Below, in pieces: positions 36,139 through 44,039 of a stretch of 53,988 bases of DNA. This stretch comes from Verrucomicrobiota bacterium (lineage in GTDB: Bacteria; Verrucomicrobiota; Verrucomicrobiia; Chthoniobacterales; JAFAMB01), in assembly GCA_019239825.1 (NCBI GenBank), contig JAFAZK010000168.1, positions 1 through 53,988 of the forward strand, read 5' to 3'. The first letter of the stretch is position 1. Each line of letters opens with the position of its first letter. Under the pieces are notes generated by a model that was not told the origin of the DNA, made no database searches, and saw only the letters and a list, made by a program, of their open reading frames with translations. The translations under genes and the position numbers were made by a program.

Positions 36139-37803
36139 GTGGGGTCCGCCGTTAGGGTCTTTCTGCTCGTCATCCCGATCACCGCGGGTATCGGCTTAGG
36201 ATGGGCGTGGTTTTCTCACCGATCTTCCGCTCTCCCCGCATTGGCTCGCGCAGACCAAGCGAAAACCCTCCTGTTTCACGCCGGTTCAGAACCGCGGACT
36301 CTGGACCCGCAGATGAACCAAGGCGTTCCAGAGAGTAAAATCTTAGGCTGTTTGTTTGAAGGGCTCGTGGTCAATGATCCTCGCGATAATACCAAGCAAC
36401 TCCCGGCTGCAGCCGAGAGTTGGGAACATAACGATGACCTTTCCCTTTGGACATTTCGTCTCCGTAAAAACGCCCGTTGGTCGAACGGAGATCCGCTCAC
36501 CGCTCAAGATTTCGTGTTCTCGTATCAACGTGAACTGACGCCCGAAGTCGCCGCGCCTTTCGCTGACTTTCTTTTCGTATTGAAAGGAGCAGAAGCCTTT
36601 TTCAAGGGCAAGACCCGCGACTTTTCCACTGTCGGCGTGAAGGCACTCGATCCTTACACCCTTCAGCTCGAACTTAGCGGTCCCACTCCCTACCTGCTCT
36701 CATCTTTAACCAACTATTTTTGGTACCCGGTTCACCAGGCCACGCTCCTCCGTTTCGGTGGCATCGGCGATCGGACCTCAAAATGGACCTTGCCCGGGAA
36801 CATGGTTAACAATGGACCATTCATACTAAAGACTTGGCGAAAGAACGATGTGATCGAATTGGTCAAAAACCCGTACTACTACGACCAGGCCGAGGTAAAA
36901 CTCAATGGAGTCAACTTTTACTCCATTGAAGACCTGAATACGGCTGACCGGGCGTTCCGCGCGGGACAGCTTCATTTGACCAACGAGGTTGCCCTGCCAG
37001 ACGTACCAGCTTATCGACGAGACCATCCAGAACTGATCCGCATTGACCCAGCTTACATCTCCTACTTCTACCGGTTGAATGTAAATCAAAAGCCCTTAGA
37101 CAACCCTAAGGTGCGGATGGCGCTGAACCTGGCGATCGACCGGGAAGCCTTAGTAACCAACTTGCTGCGAGCGAAACAAGGGCCGGCAACCGGTCTCACA
37201 CCAACCGGCCTGGCCAGCTATCCGGCTTTGGATCTGATTCATTACGACCCGGAAAGGGCGCGACAGCTTCTGGCTGAAGCGGGTTACCCAAACGGCGCAG
37301 GATTTCCTTCATCGTTGAATATCTTGATCAATACCTCCGAGAGTCACCGCCAGATCGCTGAAGCCATCCAACAAATGTGGCGGCAAGACTTGAATATCTC
37401 AGTCGGCATCGAGAACCAAGAGTGGAAGGTGTACATCGATTCGATGAATCGTGCTCACTATTCGATTCTCAGAGGCGGCTGGAGCTCGGGTATCGCCGAT
37501 CCAATCGGCTTTCTACAAATTTGGACGACAGGCAACCCAAACAATTGCACAAACTGGGGTAGTCCGGCTTACGATGAATTGATCAATCGGGCTGCGGCGA
37601 CCGCAGATCCTGTCCAGCGCCTTGGCCTTTTACGGCGAGCAGAAACCATCTTGCTTGAGGCTGCACCGATCATACCGATCTATTGGTACACAAGGACCTA
37701 TCTTTTGGATCCTAGCGTACAAAACTGGCACCCGGTATTACTCGACAGCCATCCGCCAAAATTTCTTGATCTGGAGACACCTCAAACCGGCATGACGAGA
37801 TAG
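36139..37803 (+). CDS. Peptide ABC-transporter substrate-binding protein (OppA-like, SBP_bac_5)
   Basis: Exported solute-binding protein of 554 aa, probably for oligopeptides. A single N-terminal hydrophobic segment (RVFLLVIPITAGIGLGWAW) is a signal or anchor, without a lipobox. FHAGSEPRTLDPQMN and LFEGLVVND match the OppA N-lobe, and ALNLAIDREALV is the family signature. The start is a GTG with no strong ribosome binding site. No permease or ATPase genes are adjacent, so it must work with components elsewhere. Confidence 0.88.
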   Translation: MGSAVRVFLLVIPITAGIGLGWAWFSHRSSALPALARADQAKTLLFHAGSEPRTLDPQMNQGVPESKILGCLFEGLVVNDPRDNTKQLPAAAESWEHNDDLSLWTFRLRKNARWSNGDPLTAQDFVFSYQRELTPEVAAPFADFLFVLKGAEAFFKGKTRDFSTVGVKALDPYTLQLELSGPTPYLLSSLTNYFWYPVHQATLLRFGGIGDRTSKWTLPGNMVNNGPFILKTWRKNDVIELVKNPYYYDQAEVKLNGVNFYSIEDLNTADRAFRAGQLHLTNEVALPDVPAYRRDHPELIRIDPAYISYFYRLNVNQKPLDNPKVRMALNLAIDREALVTNLLRAKQGPATGLTPTGLASYPALDLIHYDPERARQLLAEAGYPNGAGFPSSLNILINTSESHRQIAEAIQQMWRQDLNISVGIENQEWKVYIDSMNRAHYSILRGGWSSGIADPIGFLQIWTTGNPNNCTNWGSPAYDELINRAAATADPVQRLGLLRRAETILLEAAPIIPIYWYTRTYLLDPSVQNWHPVLLDSHPPKFLDLETPQTGMTR

Positions 37804-37893
37804 CAACAGGCAGCGCCAGAGCTGGCACTCGACCCCTAACTTAATTACTGTACCCAATCTACAGATTCGGCTCTATTTTGTGCTTTTTACGCA

Positions 37894-40878
37894 ATGAATC
37901 CTGGCGCTCTCCTTCAGCAGGAAATTGAACATACTGGTCGCGAGATCTTCGCCTTAATCGACCAATCCCAGCGAGAAAACTCCGTGTTTCGCCGGCACGA
38001 TTTTTACAGCCGGCTCATGGATTGGTGTATGCGGGATGAGAGCTTCAAAACTCAGATGTTTCGATTCGTCGATGTTCTTCCGACCCTGACCTCAGCAGAT
38101 GACGTGGTCAGGCATCTCTCGGAATATCTGCGGGATTCGAAAGCCACCGCCTCGGGACTGCTGCGAGGCGCGTTGAGCGTTGGGACGGTTTTACCAGCGG
38201 TGCCGGCGACCGTGATCCGGAAAAACGTGGCTGCGATGGCAAACATTTTCATTACTGGCAAGGATGGGCCGTCCGCCCTGCGAAACCTTCGCCAGACATG
38301 GAAAGAGCATGCCAGATTCACTGTCGATATTTTGGGCGAGACCGTGGTGAGTGAACGCGAGGCCGAACAATATGCGCAGCGCTATCATCAATTGCTTGAA
38401 TTCCTGGCGGGCGCCACGGCCGATTGGCGTGTTGAGGGCCCGTTAGCCGCTACCGAACCGCCACTGGTAAATGTATCGGTAAAAATTTCAGCCCTCTGCG
38501 CGCGGATCCAGGCGACCGATCCCGAAAACAGCATCGAGATGATCCTGGCCCGGCTCCGTCCGATCGTCGCTCAGGCCAAGCGGTTAGGCGCTTTTATCAA
38601 CCTGGACATGGAACACTATGGGTTGAAACAGCTGACGATCGATCTCTTTAAGAAGCTGCGCACAGACCCGGAATTTGCTGATTACCCTCACCTTGGACTG
38701 GTGATCCAATGTTATCTCAGGGATTCTTTTGCGGATACCGAAGAACTGCTCTCCTGGAATTCAAGTTTACGGAGACGTTTCACCATCCGTCTAGTAAAAG
38801 GGGCCTACTGGGATTACGAAAAGGTAATTGCGGCTCAACGGACTTGGGAGGTACCGGTCTTTGTTTCGAAAGCGGAGACCGACGCTAATTACGAAAAAGT
38901 TTCGCGGCTCCTTTTAGAAAATCGCGACCTCGTTTACCCAGCATTCGCTTCGCACAACGTCCGGAGTATCGCCCACGCCATTGTCTACGCAGGCAAGGTC
39001 GGGCTCAAGCCAGGTGATTATGAATTTCAGATGTTGTATGGCATGGCCAAACCGATTCGCCGCGCATTGGTTAAGCTTGGTCATCGGGTACGCGAATATT
39101 GTCCGGTCGGCGAACTCGTTCCTGGTATGGCATACCTTGTCCGCCGTTTGCTCGAGAACACTTCGAACGAGGGATTTCTACGAGCAAAATTCAGTTCGAA
39201 CGCTTCTATCTCCGCTTTGCTTGCAGACCCAAGTTCCCTAATTGGGGACAAACAGGCTAACGGTCAGACTCAGCCTAGTTTAGCGGAACCCGAGTTCGTG
39301 AATGAGCCACCGGCCGATTTTGCGTTCGACGATGCTCGCCGAAAAATGGACCTCGCGCTGCAACAAGTGCAGAGTCAACTCGGCAAAAGCTACCCCTTGG
39401 TAATCAACGGCAAGCAGGTCACCGCGGATGAAGGAATCCCTTCGGTGAATCCCGCCCGCCCGGAGCAGATCGTCGGCTATGGTGTCGCTGGAAATTCCGT
39501 CAACGTGATGGACGCGGTAGCCGCCGCTCGGGGAACGTTCTCACGCTGGAGCCAAACGTCTTTTGAGGAACGCGCTCGCATTATCCAAAGGGTCGCAGGC
39601 CGGCTTCGCCAACGCCGGTACGAGTTGGCAGCCTGGGAAGTCTTCGAGGTCGGTAAAACTTGGATGGAAGCCGACGCGGATGTGGTCGAGGCGATTGATT
39701 TCTGTGAGTTCTACGCCGAGGAGGCACGCCGGTTAGGACCCGGCAGGTTGACTCAAGATATCCCCGGCGAAGTCAGCATTGAAACTTACGTCCCTAGAGG
39801 TGTGGGCGCCATTATTGCCCCGTGGAATTTCCCGCTCGCAATTCTTTGCGGCATGACGGTTGCCGCCTTGGTAACCGGCAACACCGTCGTTATCAAACCC
39901 GCTGAACAATCAACGGTCGTGGGCGCGCTTTTCATGCAGGCATTGGAGGAGGCCGGCGTACCTCCAGGCGTGGCTAATTTGGTCAGCGGTACCGGGGAAG
40001 CAGTTGGTTCTTACCTGGTTGTTCATCCGGACGTCGATTTCGTCGCGTTTACCGGCTCGCGTGAGATCGGGACCGCTATCTGGCAACTCGCCGGCGTCAC
40101 TCATCCCGGACAAAGAAACCTGAAAAAAGTGATCTGCGAGATGGGCGGGAAAAACGCGCTCATTGTGGATACCGATGCCGACCTGGATGAAGCCGTTCTC
40201 GGCATCATCCATTCTGCATTCGGCTTTCAAGGCCAGAAGTGCTCCGCTCTTTCCCGGTTGATTCTCGTTGGTGAGGTTGGGGACCGGCTGTTACCTCGCC
40301 TCACTGAAGCAGCCGCAGCGTTGAAGGTCGGTTATCCTGAAGATCCTTCCACCGATGTAGGCCCGGTCGTCGACCAAGAAGCCCAAGCAAAGATCGATCG
40401 TTACCGGACCATCGGTAAGCAGAAACACAAAATCGCATTTGAAGCGACTCTGCCGGCTCATTTAAAGGGCTACTTCGTTCCTCCTACCATCTTCGTTGAT
40501 GTGCCAATCGATGCGCAGATCGCTCAGGAAGAAATTTTCGGACCGGTTCTGTCAGTCCATCAGGCCAGCGATCTAACCCAAGCCGTCGAAATGGCGAATT
40601 CGACCCCGTTTGCTTTGACTGGCGGGCTCTATTCCCGCAGTCCGGATAATATTGCGAAGGTGCGGAACAGTTTCCAAGTCGGGAACCTTTATATTAACCG
40701 ATCCATCACCGGCGCCATCGTTGGCCGCCATCCGTTCGGCGGCTTTCATATGTCCGGCGGCGGCACCAAAGCCGGTGGCCGCGATTATCTGCTCCATTTC
40801 ACCTTCCCACGCGTGGTAACCGAAAACACGCTCCGCCGCGGATTTGCACCGGACACTTCAGAAGTGAGAAGTGATTAG
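37894..40878 (+). CDS. putA: Bifunctional proline dehydrogenase / P5C dehydrogenase (PutA type)
   Basis: Oxidises proline to glutamate in two steps: FAD-dependent proline dehydrogenase (about residues 100-440, with IRLVKGAYWDYE and the RRALVKLGHRVREY block) and an NAD-dependent aldehyde dehydrogenase (about 500-980). The aldehyde dehydrogenase has NFPLAILCGMTVAALVTGN, catalytic Glu749 in ICEMGGKN and Cys783 in GQKCSAL. At 994 aa it lacks the N-terminal ribbon-helix-helix repressor domain of enteric PutA, so it is not self-regulating in that way. Electrons enter the quinone pool. The preceding peptide-binding protein fits amino-acid use. Confidence 0.95.
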   Translation: MNPGALLQQEIEHTGREIFALIDQSQRENSVFRRHDFYSRLMDWCMRDESFKTQMFRFVDVLPTLTSADDVVRHLSEYLRDSKATASGLLRGALSVGTVLPAVPATVIRKNVAAMANIFITGKDGPSALRNLRQTWKEHARFTVDILGETVVSEREAEQYAQRYHQLLEFLAGATADWRVEGPLAATEPPLVNVSVKISALCARIQATDPENSIEMILARLRPIVAQAKRLGAFINLDMEHYGLKQLTIDLFKKLRTDPEFADYPHLGLVIQCYLRDSFADTEELLSWNSSLRRRFTIRLVKGAYWDYEKVIAAQRTWEVPVFVSKAETDANYEKVSRLLLENRDLVYPAFASHNVRSIAHAIVYAGKVGLKPGDYEFQMLYGMAKPIRRALVKLGHRVREYCPVGELVPGMAYLVRRLLENTSNEGFLRAKFSSNASISALLADPSSLIGDKQANGQTQPSLAEPEFVNEPPADFAFDDARRKMDLALQQVQSQLGKSYPLVINGKQVTADEGIPSVNPARPEQIVGYGVAGNSVNVMDAVAAARGTFSRWSQTSFEERARIIQRVAGRLRQRRYELAAWEVFEVGKTWMEADADVVEAIDFCEFYAEEARRLGPGRLTQDIPGEVSIETYVPRGVGAIIAPWNFPLAILCGMTVAALVTGNTVVIKPAEQSTVVGALFMQALEEAGVPPGVANLVSGTGEAVGSYLVVHPDVDFVAFTGSREIGTAIWQLAGVTHPGQRNLKKVICEMGGKNALIVDTDADLDEAVLGIIHSAFGFQGQKCSALSRLILVGEVGDRLLPRLTEAAAALKVGYPEDPSTDVGPVVDQEAQAKIDRYRTIGKQKHKIAFEATLPAHLKGYFVPPTIFVDVPIDAQIAQEEIFGPVLSVHQASDLTQAVEMANSTPFALTGGLYSRSPDNIAKVRNSFQVGNLYINRSITGAIVGRHPFGGFHMSGGGTKAGGRDYLLHFTFPRVVTENTLRRGFAPDTSEVRSD

Positions 40879-40924
40879 TGATCGGTGATTGGTGATTGGT
40901 GAGAGGTAAACGGCGGGGCCGCAA

Positions 40925-41147
40925 GATTTGGTGGGGCGAGGCTCCCAAAATGGCCTGGCGTTATTGCGGAGCCTCCGGCATTCAGCAGAAGAATACCGTG
41001 AGTAGTCCGTTAGGCGCGCCGAGCCGTGATCTATCGCAGTGCCGCGGCTCGGCACGTCTCTCGGCATAGCAACATTGTTCGGCACGCGAATGTCGAAACC
41101 CTTCGTGGTAACCGCTTAAGCCTTCGGGAGCCTCGCCCCACCAAATT
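40925..41147. repeat. Family A nested-palindrome element, copy A5
   Basis: Outer arms GGTGGGGCGAGGCTCCC and GGGAGCCTCGCCCCACC, extended by AAGATTT and AAATTT. Inner arms GGCGCGCCGAGCCG (41011) and CGGCTCGGCACG (41044), then GGCATAGCAACATTG, as in A1. It lies between the convergent putA and methyltransferase genes. Confidence 0.88.
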
Positions 41148-41164
41148 TGGGGCCGAGTCACCAA

Positions 41165-42007
41165 TCACTTCTGACGCTCGAAAGTGATGATCCCATACCG
41201 CATCGCACCTACCCGATAGGCGAGCCACAGCCGTACTACCGTGAGCGCGAAAATGCGATTACGTCGCCGTGGGTCTCGGAGGAATGCGCGATAACGACTA
41301 TCCGTTAGCAGGCTGCAGATCATCCGGCTGAAGATAATGCCCCAGGTACGGCGGACTGCGCGCGTGCAGTCTTGAGAGTTAACTACTTCAAACCCGGCAG
41401 CTTTTGCCGAGGCAACCAATTCGTCTAGGTTCGGCAGATGTGGAATCCTGCCTTCATCACAGATCGGCTGTAGCAACCAGGCTGCCTCCAGCGAAGATGG
41501 AGCATCCCCGCTTAGCCAGGCGCACACCACAAAACGTCCCCCCGCTTCCAACACTTTGTATGCTCTCCTAAAAAACTCGTCCCGATCGGGCATATGTTCG
41601 GAGCTCTCGATCGCGATCGCTGCCTCAAAACGTTGGGAAAAATCGGTGGTAAGCCAATCCGCAATCAAATACGTCGGATTTGTGCCGGCAGTGACACTGA
41701 GTGCATAAGCGTGTTGAGCCGAAGAAAGGGTGATAGCGGTAACTTCGGCGCCGTAATGCCGAGCCAACTGCCGGGCTGCTGCGCCATAACCACACCCGAT
41801 ATCGATTACCTGATCGCCGGGGTTGATCTGCGCTTCCTTGGCCACGACATCCACCAGATGCCGCACCGCGATTTCCGGGCTTTCCTGACCATTGACCCAA
41901 AGCCCGTGATGCACGTGTTCACCCCAAAGCTCTCGATAAAAGACATCGAGTTCGTCGTAATGATCAGCGACAACCGATGCATGGAATTGGGACGCTGCGG
42001 AGATCAA
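41165..42007 (-). CDS. SAM-dependent methyltransferase, tocopherol/quinone-methyltransferase-like
   Basis: Class I methyltransferase of about 280 aa. The N-terminal HYDELDVFYRELWGEHVHHG is typical of the gamma-tocopherol and small-molecule C/O/N-methyltransferases. SAM motifs: VIDIGCGYGAAARQLA and ITLSSAQHAYA, then IESSEHMPD. The substrate cannot be read; a quinone, lipid or natural product is possible. The start is unclear: TTG 42007 has AGAAGG about 9 bases upstream, and TTG 42049 would add 14 residues. No ATG is available in frame. Confidence 0.78.
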   Translation of the reverse strand: MISAASQFHASVVADHYDELDVFYRELWGEHVHHGLWVNGQESPEIAVRHLVDVVAKEAQINPGDQVIDIGCGYGAAARQLARHYGAEVTAITLSSAQHAYALSVTAGTNPTYLIADWLTTDFSQRFEAAIAIESSEHMPDRDEFFRRAYKVLEAGGRFVVCAWLSGDAPSSLEAAWLLQPICDEGRIPHLPNLDELVASAKAAGFEVVNSQDCTRAVRRTWGIIFSRMICSLLTDSRYRAFLRDPRRRNRIFALTVVRLWLAYRVGAMRYGIITFERQK

Positions 42008-42165
42008 AGCTCTGACCCTTCTAAAACCCGGGAGCGTGCAGGAATGCAATCAGTTACCGCTCCGGTGGAGCTTACTTCAATTTGGAGCGCGATACGATAA
42101 AAGATTGCCAGCCTTCATCGTTGCCGTATTACCGAAGCCGCTGTGGACGACTTGCGGTGTCGGAG

Positions 42166-43260
42166 CTAAGCCACACCCCGCTTCTTCTTTCCAAGAGCGG
42201 TTCTTACCATTAGCAATTCGGTGACGTTCTCTGGGGTAAATAGACCAACCAATCGCCCGGTATTATCCAGAACCGGCAACGCGGCAACCCCAGCTTGTCT
42301 AACGAAATCAAGAGCCCGGTCTAGACTGGTTTGGGGAAGAACAGTTGGTAAACCTTTCACCATGACGTCGGTCACGGGGGTATCGGCACCGTTGTTGCGC
42401 AGGGCGACGAGCAGATCATGCTTGGTAAGTAATCCGGCGAAACCGCCATTGTCGTCCAATACAGGAAACTCATGTTGAGATGTTCCCAGGAGCACGTCGA
42501 TCGCCTGATTTAAGGTAGACCGATGATCCAGCGTATCGAAACGAGTTACCATCGCACTCGAAACCGGTAAACCCGCCGTTACTGAACGCATCTGCACAAC
42601 CGCCGCTTCGCTTTCAGCCGCCATGTAAATGAAGATGGCGATGAGAATCAGAAGGATCTGGCCGGTGAAGGCGGCGAAAATGCCTAGCGCCAGGGCTAAG
42701 CCTTGCCCAATTCCGGCCGCGACCCTGGTCGCCTGCGCGTATTCCATCCGAGTCGCCAGAAGCGCGCGCAGTACCCGTCCTCCATCCAGAGGAAAAGCGG
42801 GGATCAAGTTGAACACCACCATCACAATGTTCGTCCAAAACAAGATCTGGAGAAGATTAGGATCAGTAACGATCGCGTTTAGATCTAAACCTCCCGTCGC
42901 GAATAGCACTGCACCCAGAACAATAATAATCACCACGTTGACCAGCGGTCCGGCGATCGCTACGACCAGTTCTTGCACCGGTTTTTCCGGCATTCTTTCC
43001 ATACGGGCAACGCCGCCGATTGGATACAAAGTAATATCGACCGTTGGAATCCCGTACGCTTTTGCAGCAAGAGCGTGCCCGAGCTCGTGTAGCAACACGC
43101 AAAGGAAAACCAGCAGCCAAATCAAAACGGCGTTCAATCCCCAACTCGCTCCTGCCCTATGGCCGGCAAAGTACGCCACAAAGCCCAGGAGCAAAAAAAA
43201 GGTAGCGTGAATCCGGACATCGATCCCTGCGATGCGCGCAATTTTAAACGACCATCTCAT
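42166..43260 (-). CDS. Site-2 protease family membrane metallopeptidase (M50B) with CBS domains
   Basis: Intramembrane zinc protease of 364 aa. The zinc site is LLHELGHALAA (H58, E59, H62), and the third ligand aspartate is in FPLDGGRVLRAL. Six hydrophobic segments cover residues 15-220. Two CBS motifs follow (GLLTKHDLLVAL and GLFTPENVTELL), as in the Rip3-like subfamily, suggesting nucleotide or ligand control. Natural substrates of this subfamily are mostly unknown. It is divergent from yggU with only 44 bases between start codons. Confidence 0.92.
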   Translation of the reverse strand: MRWSFKIARIAGIDVRIHATFFLLLGFVAYFAGHRAGASWGLNAVLIWLLVFLCVLLHELGHALAAKAYGIPTVDITLYPIGGVARMERMPEKPVQELVVAIAGPLVNVVIIIVLGAVLFATGGLDLNAIVTDPNLLQILFWTNIVMVVFNLIPAFPLDGGRVLRALLATRMEYAQATRVAAGIGQGLALALGIFAAFTGQILLILIAIFIYMAAESEAAVVQMRSVTAGLPVSSAMVTRFDTLDHRSTLNQAIDVLLGTSQHEFPVLDDNGGFAGLLTKHDLLVALRNNGADTPVTDVMVKGLPTVLPQTSLDRALDFVRQAGVAALPVLDNTGRLVGLFTPENVTELLMVRTALGKKKRGVA

Positions 43261-43304
43261 AGTTAGTTAGGTTGTAACCTTAACTTCTCCTATAAGTTGC
43301 TATA

Positions 43305-43568
43305 ATGCTAATCCGACTCAAGGTCCGCGTCACCCCGAACGCCCGAAAAAACGGGGTCGTCTCGTGGACCGAAGATGAGATCCGGCTGAAGATCAAAGCG
43401 CCCGCCGTTGAAGGAAAAGCTAACGCCGCGCTCATCGAGTATTTGTCAGAATTAACCGGTGTACCGCGCGCAAAGATTCAACTTAAGGCCGGCGAAAAAT
43501 CGCGGATAAAGGTGGTGGAGATCGATGGGCCGTCGCCTAAGGAGTTGCGAGATCGGATTCTTCGGTAG
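43305..43568 (+). CDS. yggU: YggU/DUF167 family protein
   Basis: Small conserved protein of 87 aa. Family features: RVTPNARKNGVV, IRLKIKAPAVEGKANAALIE and QLKAGEKSRIKVVEI. Its biochemical role is not established. The 5' region is very short because the site-2 protease gene diverges 44 bases away; TATAAT overlaps the start codon. The stop codon TAG is part of the GTAG head of REP-like hairpin G2. Confidence 0.92.
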   Translation: MLIRLKVRVTPNARKNGVVSWTEDEIRLKIKAPAVEGKANAALIEYLSELTGVPRAKIQLKAGEKSRIKVVEIDGPSPKELRDRILR

Positions 43569-43588
43569 GAACGAGCTCTTGCTCGTCC
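43564..43588 (+). repeat. Family G REP-like hairpin, copy G2
   Basis: GGTAGGAACGAGC-TCTT-GCTCGTCC. The GTAG head overlaps the yggU stop codon. Points the same way as the gene it ends. Confidence 0.7.
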
Positions 43589-43650
43589 AGGAGCATCGCG
43601 GAAACAACGCGGATGAGTAGAAACGCATCCCCACCGTTCAGCCCAGCGCT

Positions 43651-43927
43651 GGAGGGGAGCCGCTTTCGCCGGTGTTAATTTGATCGCATGTCGGTCGAAG
43701 CCCAGCATTAGCCCGAGGCCCTGGGGTGTGACAAGCAGGCGGCTCCCGGAAACGTCTGCTGGTGTTGTTTGCAGTCAACGCGTTGATTCGAACGGACAGC
43801 GCCACAATCACAATTCACATCCTGGGACGTTCGCGGGAGCCGCCTGCTAATTAGCGATTCGGCAATACAACGGTTACTCGCGCGATCAGATCAGGTCACG
43901 GGCAACGTTCAAAAGCGGCTCCCCTCC
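43651..43927. repeat. Family B nested-palindrome element, copy B2
   Basis: Outer arms GGAGGGGAGCCGCTTTCG and CAAAAGCGGCTCCCCTCC; inner arms GCAGGCGGCTCCCGGAAACG (43732) and CGTTCGCGGGAGCCGCCTGC (about 43828). About 98% identical to B3 over the first 225 bases. It lies between hairpins G2 and G3, which face each other. Confidence 0.9.
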
Positions 43928-43953
43928 TGTATGCGTCCGCATTGGCTTCCCGC

Positions 43954-43980
43954 CGGACGAGCGAAAGCTCGTCCCTACCG
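43954..43980 (-). repeat. Family G REP-like hairpin, copy G3
   Basis: On the minus strand: GGTAGGGACGAGC-TTTC-GCTCGTCC. Opposite orientation to G2, about 370 bases away, with B2 between them. Confidence 0.7.
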
Positions 43981-44039
43981 ACCTTCTCCGCCCCCCTTTG
44001 CGTCCAACGCAAAAAATGGTAGCTTCCGTGCTCTCCGAA

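Noticed and set aside
42629..43210. 193-codon plus-strand frame opposite the site-2 protease
   Set aside because: It is the antisense shadow of a well-supported gene with HExxH and CBS motifs.
43272..43306. Promoter with TATAAT overlapping the yggU start codon
   Set aside because: The nearest -35-like hexamers are at wrong spacing, and the match is inside the start region; left uncalled.
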